From Desulfobacterales bacterium (GTDB taxonomy: Bacteria > Desulfobacterota > Desulfobacteria > Desulfobacterales > Desulfobacteraceae), in the NCBI GenBank assembly GCA_022361315.1, contig JAKSBB010000002.1, positions 1-18,978 on the forward strand: a stretch of DNA of 18,978 bases, written 5' to 3'. Below, piece after piece: positions 8,033 through 16,198 of the stretch. The notes beneath the pieces were generated by a model, which searched no databases, had not been told where the DNA came from, and saw only the letters and a list, made by a program, of their open reading frames with translations. The translations under genes and the position numbers were made by a program. Numbering within the stretch: position 1 is the first letter of the stretch; each line of letters opens with the position of its first letter.

Positions 8033-9138
8033 TGCAGACCATTAAAGCAGTTGTGGTAGATGATACCATTGTTTACCGGAAAATTGTCGGAGATGTGCTT
8101 AAGGCAATCCCCGGGGTAGAAGTGGTCGGAACGGCCAACAATGGTAAAATCGCCCTTTCCAAAATAAAAACCTTAAAACCGGATATTATCACTCTGGATA
8201 TTGAAATGCCCGAAGTCAACGGCATTGAAGTACTTCAGGAACTCCGGAATATGGATCAGCCCCCCATTGCAGTCATGCTCTCTACCCTCACCCAGGAGGG
8301 CAGTGAAATGACGATCCGTGCCCTTGAACTGGGTGCATTTGACTTTGTACCCAAGCCGGAAGACGGTAAAATGGCTGATAATATGCTGAAGGTCAAAGCG
8401 GCCATTGAGCCCATTGTCAAAGCCATAAAACGGCGCAAAGGCGGGGTATCTGCATTTGGAAAGACCGGAACATTCACGAAACCGGTGACGACGAAACCGG
8501 TGCGCCCCAAAACGGCGCCCCCGAAAGTGGCAGTTCCCAGAAAACCCCGGATCCGGTCCAAATCAGAGATCATCGGCATCGGCATATCAACCGGCGGCCC
8601 CAATGCCCTGACCCGGATGATCCCCATGTTCCCTGCCAATTTCAAGGCCCCCATACTGATCGTCCAGCATATGCCACCCATGTTCACCGCCTCCCTGGCC
8701 AACAGCCTGAACAACAAGGCGAAACTTGAGGTAAAGGAGGCGGCCGAAGGGGATGTCATTGAAGCCGGAAAGGTCTATATCGCTCCGGGTGGCAAGCAAA
8801 TGAAGATCGTTGCCGGTGCGGACGGGCTGACCCGCAAAATAAAGATTACCGACGACCCGCCTGAAAATTCATGCAAGCCGGCAGTGGATTATCTGTTCAG
8901 ATCAATTGCCCAGCACTACGTGGGACGGTCCACAGGTGTTATCATGACCGGCATGGGATCTGACGGCACCAAAGGCCTGGCTCAAATGAAAAAAAACGGT
9001 AGCACAGTCATTGCACAGGACGAAGATAGCTGTACCGTTTTCGGTATGCCCAAAGAACCCATTGAAAGCGGGCTTGCCGATGTGATTGCACCTTTGGATA
9101 AGATAGCGGATGAAATTTTAAAAACCGTGACTCTTTGA
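8032..9138 (+). CDS. cheB: Chemotaxis response regulator protein-glutamate methylesterase CheB
   Basis: A 368-aa cytoplasmic enzyme that removes methyl groups from (and may deamidate) receptor glutamates, under phosphorylation by CheA. The N-terminal receiver (1-120) has the acidic pair in VVVDDT and acceptor Asp56 in TLDIEMPE. A basic Lys/Pro-rich linker (about 128-175) follows. The C-terminal methylesterase carries the catalytic triad Ser186 (GISTGGP), His213 (VQHMPP) and Asp311 (MTGMGSDG). The start overlaps the cheW stop by one base. Together with cheR this implies that methyl-accepting receptors exist elsewhere in the genome, since none is encoded in this window. Confidence 0.95.
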   Translation: MQTIKAVVVDDTIVYRKIVGDVLKAIPGVEVVGTANNGKIALSKIKTLKPDIITLDIEMPEVNGIEVLQELRNMDQPPIAVMLSTLTQEGSEMTIRALELGAFDFVPKPEDGKMADNMLKVKAAIEPIVKAIKRRKGGVSAFGKTGTFTKPVTTKPVRPKTAPPKVAVPRKPRIRSKSEIIGIGISTGGPNALTRMIPMFPANFKAPILIVQHMPPMFTASLANSLNNKAKLEVKEAAEGDVIEAGKVYIAPGGKQMKIVAGADGLTRKIKITDDPPENSCKPAVDYLFRSIAQHYVGRSTGVIMTGMGSDGTKGLAQMKKNGSTVIAQDEDSCTVFGMPKEPIESGLADVIAPLDKIADEILKTVTL

Positions 9139-9178
9139 CCCAAGACCTTTTAGCAAAACACTTTACTAAGCGTAACTT

Positions 9179-10021
9179 ATGACGAAAATCAGCGTAACTC
9201 CCGATGAGTTTAAAACATTTGCCCAGTATATCCTGGAGATCTCGGGTATTGCCCTGGACAAGGGCAAGGAATACCTGTTGGAAACCCGGCTGAACCCGCT
9301 TCTGGGCAAATACGGTTGCAAGTCCTATGCGGAGTTACTCAGACGGTCCAAATCAGACTTCAAAAAGGAGATTGAAAATCAAATCATTGATGCCATCTCC
9401 ACCAATGAGACCTATTTTTTCAGGGATAAGTCACCCTTTCAGCTTTTGCAGCATAAAATTTTCCCCGATCTGATTGACCGGAGATCCAAAAACAAGTTCG
9501 GGAAACCCACGATTCGCCTGTGGAGCGCAGCCAACTCCACCGGCCAGGAGATATACAGCATTGCTATGACCCTCCTGGAAATGGGGGTGACGCCCAAAGA
9601 TTACAACATCAAACTCTTTGGTACGGATATTTCCGACGCAGCCATTGCCCAAGCCAGTTACGGCGCCTACAATAAATTTGAGGTGGCAAGGGGGCTGGAA
9701 CCTGCACGACTGAAAAAGTACTTTGACCCCCACGGAGACAAGTACAAAATAAAAGATGAACTTCGGGTCATGGCCCAGTTTAAAAAAATGAATCTGATGA
9801 AGCCCTTCGTAGGGATCGGCAAATTTGACATTGTCCTCTGCCGAAATGTCATGATTTATTTTACCACTGAGGACAGACGAAAAATCTACAGCAATATTGC
9901 CAAGGTCATGGAACCCGACGGATATCTGTTGATCGGTTCCACCGAATCCCTGGTGAATGACACCGATCTATTTGCCTCCAGCAAATACCTGAACTCCGTG
10001 TTCTACCAGTTCAAGAATTAG
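9179..10021 (+). CDS. cheR: Chemotaxis protein-glutamate O-methyltransferase CheR
   Basis: A 280-aa SAM-dependent methyltransferase that methylates receptor glutamates, opposing CheB. The N-terminal helical domain is followed by NETYFFRD (76-83). The SAM-binding part begins WSAANSTGQEIYS (Gly122, Glu124) and continues through FGTDIS and DIVLCRNVMIYF to GYLLIGSTESL. It has no extra C-terminal TPR or receiver, so this is the minimal form. It starts 40 nt after cheB without an obvious Shine-Dalgarno sequence, so its translation may depend on its neighbour; it ends 12 nt before the HEAT-receiver gene. Confidence 0.95.
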   Translation: MTKISVTPDEFKTFAQYILEISGIALDKGKEYLLETRLNPLLGKYGCKSYAELLRRSKSDFKKEIENQIIDAISTNETYFFRDKSPFQLLQHKIFPDLIDRRSKNKFGKPTIRLWSAANSTGQEIYSIAMTLLEMGVTPKDYNIKLFGTDISDAAIAQASYGAYNKFEVARGLEPARLKKYFDPHGDKYKIKDELRVMAQFKKMNLMKPFVGIGKFDIVLCRNVMIYFTTEDRRKIYSNIAKVMEPDGYLLIGSTESLVNDTDLFASSKYLNSVFYQFKN

Positions 10022-10033
10022 AAAAAGGAAGCT

Positions 10034-11707
10034 ATGGGCAGTATAAACGAAAAAGACTTTATTGATGAGCTTGTCTTTTGTCTTAAAGAAGAAGATGTAG
10101 TGAAGGCAAAGGCACTGCTTCAATTTGCCTCTGATTCGAACGTTGATACCAGCCTCCAGAAATCCGCCCTGTTGGAATTGGCCAAGGGACCGGACCGGGT
10201 GGTTTTTCAACTTTTGGAGTTTCTCACCAAAATAGAAATCTCCGATCAGGAGGTTCAGGAAAGTCTTTACGATCTGATTCTGGATAAGGCATACGGCAAT
10301 ACCGACCTTGTCATCGAATACATTACCCGGAACGAAAAAGCCACCAGAATCCAATTTATCCGTGCTGCCGGCGATCTTTTTCTCAACGAAACCGCCGAGG
10401 CCCTCACCGGGGTTATTACATCGGAATCCGATCCGGATGTTCTGTCCGCAGCGATCACATCCCTTGGCATCCTCCGCCGGGACGACAGTCTGGATGCTTT
10501 CGCTTCACTTGCCGCCCATCCGGATCTGGGCGTAAGAAAATCAGCCGTTTTTGCAGTGGCAGCCCACGGCAGTAAAGCTGCTGTGGACAAACTTCTGAAA
10601 TTTCTCGGAGAGGATGAAGCAACCAATAAACTGACCGTTGAAGCCTTATCCGACATGCAGGATATTTATGCGCTGGACAAACTGACCCGACTGCTCAGTT
10701 CAAGTGTCACCAACGTCAGGGATACGGCCATTGACCAACTCATGAAGCTGGGAAGCAAGGCCACACCTTTACTGACCCGGGCATTTCAGAATGCCGAGGC
10801 AGACTACCTGGTCCATCTGATCACCACATTGGGTTACATCGGTGATCCGGCAGCCATCAATGCGATTCTGGATATCATCAACACCCAGCCCAAAGATGCC
10901 AATATCCGCCAGGCCGCATACGAGGCCATGGAACGAATTCCTTCGCCCAAAACAGCCATCTGTCTGGCACAGGGTCTTCAGGACCCTGTGGAAGCCGTGC
11001 GTATGAGTGCGGCACGAGCCATAGACAAAAACCTGTCCAAGCCCCTCGTGGCAGGGTTAAAGAATATTGTGCGGGACGGATCTGATGCGTCAAAGACCAC
11101 AGTGGCAGCCCTGATCGATACAGAGGCCAGTAATATCTTCAACTTCCTGGTTCAGGAAGAGTCATTTCAGTCTCTGGCAAAAGAACATATTGTGAAGACG
11201 GCATCCCCGGCCACGCGGAAAAGCTTTTTAAAGCATATGTCCGGCATCGGACAGAAGGAGCTGGTTGACGCTGTTAACAACGATGTGGTTGAAAACGGTA
11301 CCGCAGATGAAAAGCAGACCAAAATCATTGTTGTGGACGACTCCAAAATGATGCTCCGACTCTACCAGAATAAGTTGTCTGCCCTCGGGTTTACACCGGT
11401 CACCTTCCACATGCCTGAAGAGGCCATTCCGGCAATCCTCAAAGAAAAGCCGGATCTGGTGATCACGGATCTGAACATGCCCAATATCAGCGGCCTCGAA
11501 TTAACCCGGGAAATCCGGCGTAAGTATACCCGCCAGGACCTGCCGATCCTCATGATCACCACCCAGAGCGACTTTGTGGAGGAAAAGACCGGGGATATTG
11601 ACGTGAATGATGCCATACTCAAAAAATCAGGTATCAACAAGGTCCTGCATAAACCGTTCACCGACGAAGCGTTCAGATCCTCTGTACATGAATTCATAAC
11701 AGGGTAA
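10034..11707 (+). CDS. HEAT-repeat scaffold with C-terminal receiver domain
   Basis: A 557-aa cytoplasmic protein. After about 60 N-terminal residues, an all-helical array of eight or nine HEAT-like repeats (about 31-34 aa each) spans roughly 90-400. Typical unit pieces are DVLSAAITSLGILRRDDSLD, GVRKSAVFAVAAHGSKAAVD and NVRDTAIDQLMKLGSKATPL. A linker leads to a complete receiver (about 432-557): VVDDSK acidic pair, acceptor Asp479 in ITDLNMPN, Thr in MITTQS, and Lys in LHKPF. HEAT arrays generally bind proteins, so the likely role is a phosphorylation-gated binding platform driven by the CheA of the same operon; that is inference. AAGGA lies 4 nt before the ATG. The stop overlaps the start of the penicillin-binding protein gene as TAATG. 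It is the only receiver in the operon not attached to an enzyme, so it may replace CheY as output. Confidence 0.85.
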   Translation: MGSINEKDFIDELVFCLKEEDVVKAKALLQFASDSNVDTSLQKSALLELAKGPDRVVFQLLEFLTKIEISDQEVQESLYDLILDKAYGNTDLVIEYITRNEKATRIQFIRAAGDLFLNETAEALTGVITSESDPDVLSAAITSLGILRRDDSLDAFASLAAHPDLGVRKSAVFAVAAHGSKAAVDKLLKFLGEDEATNKLTVEALSDMQDIYALDKLTRLLSSSVTNVRDTAIDQLMKLGSKATPLLTRAFQNAEADYLVHLITTLGYIGDPAAINAILDIINTQPKDANIRQAAYEAMERIPSPKTAICLAQGLQDPVEAVRMSAARAIDKNLSKPLVAGLKNIVRDGSDASKTTVAALIDTEASNIFNFLVQEESFQSLAKEHIVKTASPATRKSFLKHMSGIGQKELVDAVNNDVVENGTADEKQTKIIVVDDSKMMLRLYQNKLSALGFTPVTFHMPEEAIPAILKEKPDLVITDLNMPNISGLELTREIRRKYTRQDLPILMITTQSDFVEEKTGDIDVNDAILKKSGINKVLHKPFTDEAFRSSVHEFITG

Positions 11708-13626
11708 TGGCGGTTTCCGGCAAAACACGATTCGGAATCGTTGTTTTTTTCGGTCTTCTGGCCGGTGCGATGGCAGGGGGATTTTACGGACTGGTATACG
11801 ATCTTCCGGAAATCAACCACCTGAAACAATTCAAGCCCTCCGCCGCCACGACAGTTTACACGGCCGACAGGGAAGTGATCTCAAGGTTTTATCTTGAAAA
11901 ACGCTTTCCCGTCTCCATCCACACCATACCCCAAAACCTGATTCATGCCCTTATTGCTACGGAAGACCGGAATTTCTATACCCACGCCGGAGTGAATCTC
12001 AAGGCAATTCTCCGGGCCGTTATCCATGATATCCGGGCCGGGGGTTTTAAGCAGGGGGCAAGCACCCTTACCCAGCAATTGGCCAAAACCCTGTTTCTAT
12101 CCCCTGAAAAATCAATCGTGCGGAAAATCAGGGAAGCCCTGCTGTCCATACAGATCGAACGCCGATATACCAAGGATGAAATCCTTGAACTCTATCTGAA
12201 TCTCATTTACTTAGGATCCGGCGCCTATGGTGTCGAAGCTGCGGCCCGCACCTATTTTGACACTTCGGTTGCCGGATTAACACTTGGGCAGGCCGCACTC
12301 ATTGCAGGCCTTCCCAAGGCACCCAGCGTATACTCCCCGCTGAACAATCCTGATCTGGCCAGAAAACGCCGGGCCGTAGTCCTTAAACAAATGCTAGACA
12401 CCGGTACCATTTCCCAACAGGAGCATGACCGGGCTGCAGCAGAGCCCGTAGCAGTTTCAACTCGAAAGGCGAAGCCACGGATCGCCCCCTTTTTTACCGC
12501 TTACGTTCAGCACCTATTGGCCCGGATGCCGGATATCGGGTATGCTGACGGACTCTCCATATACACCACGCTGGATCTGAATCTCCAGAAAGCAGCCGAA
12601 GCATCTGTCGACAAACATCTGGCAACACTTAGCAAACGGATGAACAAGCGGGGAATGGCGGACGCCTCCCCTGAAGCTGCCGTCATCGCCTTGGCACCGG
12701 ACACGGGTGCCATACGAATCATGATAGGTGGAACAGATTTCGGCCGGAATGAGTATAACCGTGCTGTTCAGGCCATGCGTCAACCCGGCTCCGCCTTCAA
12801 ACCCCTGGTCTATGCCGCAGCCCTTGAACAGGGACTTGAACAGACACGCACCCTGATTGATTCCCCGCTCCATTATCCACAGCCGGATGGGAGTACCTGG
12901 GAAGTGAAAAACTTCTCAAGAACCTTCTCCGGGGAAATGACGTTGCGACACGCCCTGGCACTTTCCAAAAACACACCCGTGGTCCGGCTGATGGAAATGA
13001 TAGGAACGGATAACGTCATCGAGTTTGCAAGGCGGGCCGGTATTACGTCTCCTCTGCCCCCCTATCTTTCCCTGGCATTGGGCACCGCAGAAGTCAACCT
13101 GCTTGAGCTCACATCTGCATATACCGTTTTTGCCAACCAGGGTGTCCGCCCCGCCCCCCATGCCATCCACCGGATTCTGGATGCAGACGGCCAGGTTATT
13201 TTCAGTCAGACGATAAAAAAGGAATCGGTTACAGACCCTGTTACTGCAGCGATTACGGCGGATATGCTCAAAGCGGTTATCTACGAAGGAACCGGTAAAC
13301 GGGCAAGCCATATCAAAAAAGATATCGCCGGTAAAACCGGCACCTCAGACAGCTATAAGGACGCACTTTTTGTGGGGTTCAGCCCGGACCTGGTCTGTGG
13401 CGTATGGGTGGGAAACGACGATGCCACCCCTCTTGGTTCATATGAAACCGGGGCAAAAGCCGCACTGCCCATATGGACGGATACCATGGAAGCGTTTCTG
13501 GAGAACCGGCCGTTCCAGTTTCTGGACATTCCCGACGGTACGGAAAAAGTATACATTGATAAGATTACCGGAGACCGATACAGCTCCGGCGGACCGGGAC
13601 GGGTAAGGGCTCTGGTCCGGCAATAA
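11707..13626 (+). CDS. Class A penicillin-binding protein (PBP1A family)
   Basis: A 639-aa bifunctional peptidoglycan synthase anchored in the inner membrane, active in the periplasm. A short cytoplasmic tail and one membrane segment (about 9-31) come first. The glycosyltransferase (GT51) domain carries catalytic Glu86 in ATEDRNF, then GASTLTQQLAK (from 118), and the second-Glu region RKIREALLSIQIE. The transpeptidase domain has SxxK at Ser362-Lys365 (PGSAFKPL), SxN at Ser420-Asn422 (LSKN) and KTG at 543-545 (GKTGTS). All active-site motifs are intact. It is much shorter than E. coli PBP1A (850 aa) and lacks room for the extra OB-fold insertion, so it resembles compact PBP1A/PbpG-type enzymes. 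It starts on the last base of the HEAT-receiver gene and is the last gene before the terminator, so it appears to be part of the che operon. Confidence 0.94.
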   Translation: MAVSGKTRFGIVVFFGLLAGAMAGGFYGLVYDLPEINHLKQFKPSAATTVYTADREVISRFYLEKRFPVSIHTIPQNLIHALIATEDRNFYTHAGVNLKAILRAVIHDIRAGGFKQGASTLTQQLAKTLFLSPEKSIVRKIREALLSIQIERRYTKDEILELYLNLIYLGSGAYGVEAAARTYFDTSVAGLTLGQAALIAGLPKAPSVYSPLNNPDLARKRRAVVLKQMLDTGTISQQEHDRAAAEPVAVSTRKAKPRIAPFFTAYVQHLLARMPDIGYADGLSIYTTLDLNLQKAAEASVDKHLATLSKRMNKRGMADASPEAAVIALAPDTGAIRIMIGGTDFGRNEYNRAVQAMRQPGSAFKPLVYAAALEQGLEQTRTLIDSPLHYPQPDGSTWEVKNFSRTFSGEMTLRHALALSKNTPVVRLMEMIGTDNVIEFARRAGITSPLPPYLSLALGTAEVNLLELTSAYTVFANQGVRPAPHAIHRILDADGQVIFSQTIKKESVTDPVTAAITADMLKAVIYEGTGKRASHIKKDIAGKTGTSDSYKDALFVGFSPDLVCGVWVGNDDATPLGSYETGAKAALPIWTDTMEAFLENRPFQFLDIPDGTEKVYIDKITGDRYSSGGPGRVRALVRQ

Positions 13627-13641
13627 AAGATTCCTAAACGG

Positions 13642-13681
13642 AAATGCCCTGCCGGTAATACTTACCGACCGGGCATTTTTT
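13642..13681 (+). terminator. Rho-independent terminator of the che-PBP operon
   Basis: The outer stem AAATGCCC/GGGCATTT encloses an inner stem CGGTAA/TTACCG with a small internal mismatch and a 3-nt loop, followed by a T run. It lies 16 nt after the PBP stop. The opposite strand has only a short T tract, so termination of the convergent pgk unit here is possible but weaker. Confidence 0.85.
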
Positions 13682-13698
13682 GTACTGCGTTATACGCC

Positions 13699-13819
13699 TA
13701 TCATCTGGGCCGTTTCTTGCCCGACCTTATAAGAGTTGATACCCATCACGCATATATCATCTGGGCCGTTTTTTGCCACACTCTATAGGCAGAATTTCCC
13801 TATCAAGCGTATATCATCT
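13699..13819. repeat. Tandem repeat of about 56 bp, two copies plus a partial third entering the gene 3' end
   Basis: A 23-bp core, TATCATCTGGGCCGTTT(C/T)TTGCC, occurs at 13699-13721 and 13755-13777 with one mismatch. A third start, TATCATCT, is at 13812-13819. Periods are 56 and 57 bp, and the sequence between cores is also recognisably similar (TATAAG/TATAGG, then ATCAcGCaTA/ATCAaGCgTA). The third copy includes the last codons and stop of the minus-strand gene ending at 13803, so on that strand its ATGATATA(C/T)GC(T/G)TGA end appears again after the stop codon. This fits a duplication of the gene tail followed by drift. Confidence 0.8.
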
Positions 13820-14858
13820 TGTAAGGAATAGGTGCATATTTGGTCACCGCCGGTTTTGGGAGAATAAGTTCCTCAGCCACAGTAAGCCAGTTGGTGTCAT
13901 AGTTGAGTTCACGCAGACGTCCGCCCTCGGACGGCAGGGCATGGCTGGTGTAGTCGTATCTGACGTTCAGAATACAGACAAAATTTTTTCTTTCCCTGGC
14001 CACCACATAATTCTTGGTAAAGCTGTTCTGCTTAATATCCGCCAGAGAGGCCAATTGTTTCACCTGATCGCCGTTCAACTTCACCAGTACAAACTTCGAG
14101 ATCCCCTTTTCATCAATTTTGAGCAGGTTCCGGGATTCTGATGACGAGACATAAATCGTTGTGGCACCACCCAATTGCCGGAAGTACTGGGCCGCGACGA
14201 TGGCAGCGGTTCTACGGCCACCCGACATCAGGGGGACCCCGTAATACTCGAACAACTTCTTCTGCATATTCTCCGCGTATTTATCCCCTTTTTCATAGAG
14301 ATCCTTGGAGATATAACGCAATTGCTTCGCCAGGTCTTCCGATGCATCTGCAATGGGCCAGTCCACACGGACATGGAAGTGGGTCAGGGCATACTGAACC
14401 TTGGTCCGCTGATTCCGCTGGATGAGCAGGGCGTAATCCACCGGGAGCAATGACCGGAGCAGGGAAAAGAAGTCATCGGTTTCAAAAAACTTCATATTCC
14501 GGTTGTAGTTTTCCACATCCGGAAAATACTTGTGCCTCAGCAGATTTGTTTTTGTGGTCTTATTGGCGTCAAAATACCGGATGTACTTCTTATGCTTCTT
14601 GTCGATATAATCTTCCGAGAAGATAATCAAAAAGGAATTCTGGGCATCAAACTCTTCGGAGGGGATTCTGGCCCTGGGTTTGAGCTCCCGAAGCTCCACA
14701 AAGGGATAAGGGGTCCGGATACGCAGAAAATTATTATAGGATCCCACAAGGGAATAGCCGATAACAAACTGGTCCAGCTCATCCCGGAGAACCTGATAAT
14801 AGGAGCGTCTCAGCCGATCATCCCTGCTCAGAACATGTCTTGGCGTGCAGAATTTCAC
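13803..14858 (-). CDS. Conserved-looking protein of unknown family, downstream of pgk
   Basis: A 351-aa protein that I do not recognise. It starts at GTG 14858: an in-frame TAG lies directly before it, AAGGGA is 8 nt upstream, and no better start exists. There is no signal peptide or membrane segment, so it should be cytoplasmic. It is rich in Tyr (26 residues) and in charged residues. Visible features are an N-terminal charged helix (LSRDDRLRRSYYQVLRDEL), a middle segment with hydrophobic strands (SFLIIFSEDYI), a helical stretch around EDLAKQLRYISKDLYEKG, a Gly/Arg turn MSGGRRTAAIVAAQYFRQLGG that could be a binding loop, and C-terminal strands (NFVCILNVRYDY). No catalytic motif of a known family is evident. 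It begins 25 nt after the pgk stop and shares its strand, so it is probably cotranscribed with pgk. Its 3' end overlaps the tandem repeat at 13699-13819. Confidence 0.8.
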   Translation of the reverse strand: MKFCTPRHVLSRDDRLRRSYYQVLRDELDQFVIGYSLVGSYNNFLRIRTPYPFVELRELKPRARIPSEEFDAQNSFLIIFSEDYIDKKHKKYIRYFDANKTTKTNLLRHKYFPDVENYNRNMKFFETDDFFSLLRSLLPVDYALLIQRNQRTKVQYALTHFHVRVDWPIADASEDLAKQLRYISKDLYEKGDKYAENMQKKLFEYYGVPLMSGGRRTAAIVAAQYFRQLGGATTIYVSSSESRNLLKIDEKGISKFVLVKLNGDQVKQLASLADIKQNSFTKNYVVARERKNFVCILNVRYDYTSHALPSEGGRLRELNYDTNWLTVAEELILPKPAVTKYAPIPYKMIYA

Positions 14859-14883
14859 TATGCCGTTCCCTTCATATTAAGAA

Positions 14884-16059
14884 TTATTCAAGGGCTGCCA
14901 CACCCGGCAGTTTCTTACCCTCCATCATGTGGAGAAACGCGCCGCCACCCGTTGATATATAGCTGACCTTCTCTGCAATACTGCAGGTTTTTGCTGCCAG
15001 CCCCGTATCACCGCCGCCCACAACCGAGAACCCGGGAGACCCGGCAATGGCATCGGCTACCACTTGGGTGCCGTTGCGGAACGGTTCCATTTCAAAAACG
15101 CCCATGGGACCGTTCCATACAATGGTGCCGGCATCAGCGATGGCATCGGCGTAAGCCTTTGCCGTTTGAGGGCCGATATCCAGCGCCATCCATTCCTCCG
15201 GCATGTCAGCGCAGGCCACGGGCCGGGAAGCTGCATCCTTGTCAAAGGCTTCCGCAGCCACCAGATCCTCCGGTAAAAGCAGCTCAATGCCCTTTTCCTC
15301 GGCCATACGAATGATGTCTGCGGCAGTATCCAGAAGGTCCGATTCAATCATGGACCCCTTGGTATCAACACCCTGACTTCTTAGAAAGGTATTGGCCATA
15401 GCGCCGCCGATAACCATGCGGTCCACGAAATTGAGCATATTTTCCAATGCGGCCAGTTTGCTGGATACTTTAGCCCCACCAATCACTGCGACCAGGGGGC
15501 GTTTCGGATTCTCCACAGAATCGTAATATGAGCGGACTTCTTTTTCAAGCAAAAACCCTGCCGCCGCCTCTTTTACATGATGGGTGATGCCTGTGACAGA
15601 TGCCTGATCTCTATGGGATACGGCAAAGGCATTGTTCACATAGACATCGCAAAGGGCTGCCAGAGACGCGGCAAACTCCGAATCGTTTTTCTTTTCCTCA
15701 TTGTAGAACCTCAAATTCTCCAGCATCAGAATCTGACCGTTTTCAAGGGCTGCCACCCGGTCTTTTACAGTATTTCCGATACAATCGTCCACAAACTGAA
15801 CCTCCGTCTCCAGAATCTCAGACAATCGCTTTGCCGCCGGCAGCAGGCTGAACTTATCATCTCTTACGCCGTTGGGCCGTCCCAGGTGAGAAGCGAGGAT
15901 GAGCCTGGCGTCTTTTTCCCTGAGGTATCGGATCATATCCAGGGTTGCCCGGATTCTGTTGTCATCGGTTATATTTCCCTCGTCATCCATGGGCAAATTA
16001 TAATCCACCCGGACAAAAACCGTCTTGTTTTCAACCGCGATATCTCTGATTGACTTCAT
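14884..16059 (-). CDS. pgk: Phosphoglycerate kinase
   Basis: A 391-aa cytoplasmic enzyme of glycolysis/gluconeogenesis that transfers phosphate between 1,3-bisphosphoglycerate and ADP. ATG 16059 has GGGAGG 5 nt upstream. The N domain carries the 3-phosphoglycerate site: RVDYNLP, DDNRIRA, ASHLGRP, LENLRF and SHRDQAS, so the basic-patch arginines and histidine are kept. The C domain has GGAKVSSK, GGAMANTFL, WNGPMGVFE and VVGGGDTGLAA for nucleotide binding, and ends GKKLPGVAALE. Length is normal. One oddity: the usual VNDAF motif reads VNNAF (Asn143). It is the first gene of a two-gene minus-strand unit and is divergent from the cyclase gene. Several other Desulfobacterota place pgk outside the gap-pgk-tpi cluster; gap and tpi are not seen here. 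Confidence 0.96.
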   Translation of the reverse strand: MKSIRDIAVENKTVFVRVDYNLPMDDEGNITDDNRIRATLDMIRYLREKDARLILASHLGRPNGVRDDKFSLLPAAKRLSEILETEVQFVDDCIGNTVKDRVAALENGQILMLENLRFYNEEKKNDSEFAASLAALCDVYVNNAFAVSHRDQASVTGITHHVKEAAAGFLLEKEVRSYYDSVENPKRPLVAVIGGAKVSSKLAALENMLNFVDRMVIGGAMANTFLRSQGVDTKGSMIESDLLDTAADIIRMAEEKGIELLLPEDLVAAEAFDKDAASRPVACADMPEEWMALDIGPQTAKAYADAIADAGTIVWNGPMGVFEMEPFRNGTQVVADAIAGSPGFSVVGGGDTGLAAKTCSIAEKVSYISTGGGAFLHMMEGKKLPGVAALE

Positions 16060-16077
16060 TTATTCCTCCCTGAACTC

Positions 16078-16113
16078 TCCGGGATGGCTACCGGGCTTTA
16101 TTACCTTCCCGGA
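16078..16113 (-). other. Inverted repeat in the pgk leader
   Basis: TCCGGGA (16078-16084) and TCCCGGA (16107-16113) form 7-bp arms around a 22-nt loop, which itself contains CCGGGC/GCCCGG-type elements able to pair alternatively. It lies 19-54 nt before the pgk ATG and would be in its 5' leader. A role in mRNA stability or control is possible but unsupported. Confidence 0.35.
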
Positions 16114-16137
16114 TCACCCGCCCTGTTTTTTTCGATG

Positions 16138-16166
16138 TTGACTAATGGGGGTAAACATTCTAATTT
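16138..16166 (+). promoter_or_regulatory. Possible promoter of the TPR-cyclase gene
   Basis: TTGACT (16138-16143) is a good -35. TCTAAT (16159-16164, five of six matches) follows after a short 15-nt spacer, or TAATTT (16161-16166) after 17. The spacing is imperfect, hence low confidence. The downstream ATG at 16199 has no strong Shine-Dalgarno sequence. Confidence 0.3.
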
Positions 16167-16198
16167 TAACGATAGACCACCTATGAGCTATTGCAAAC

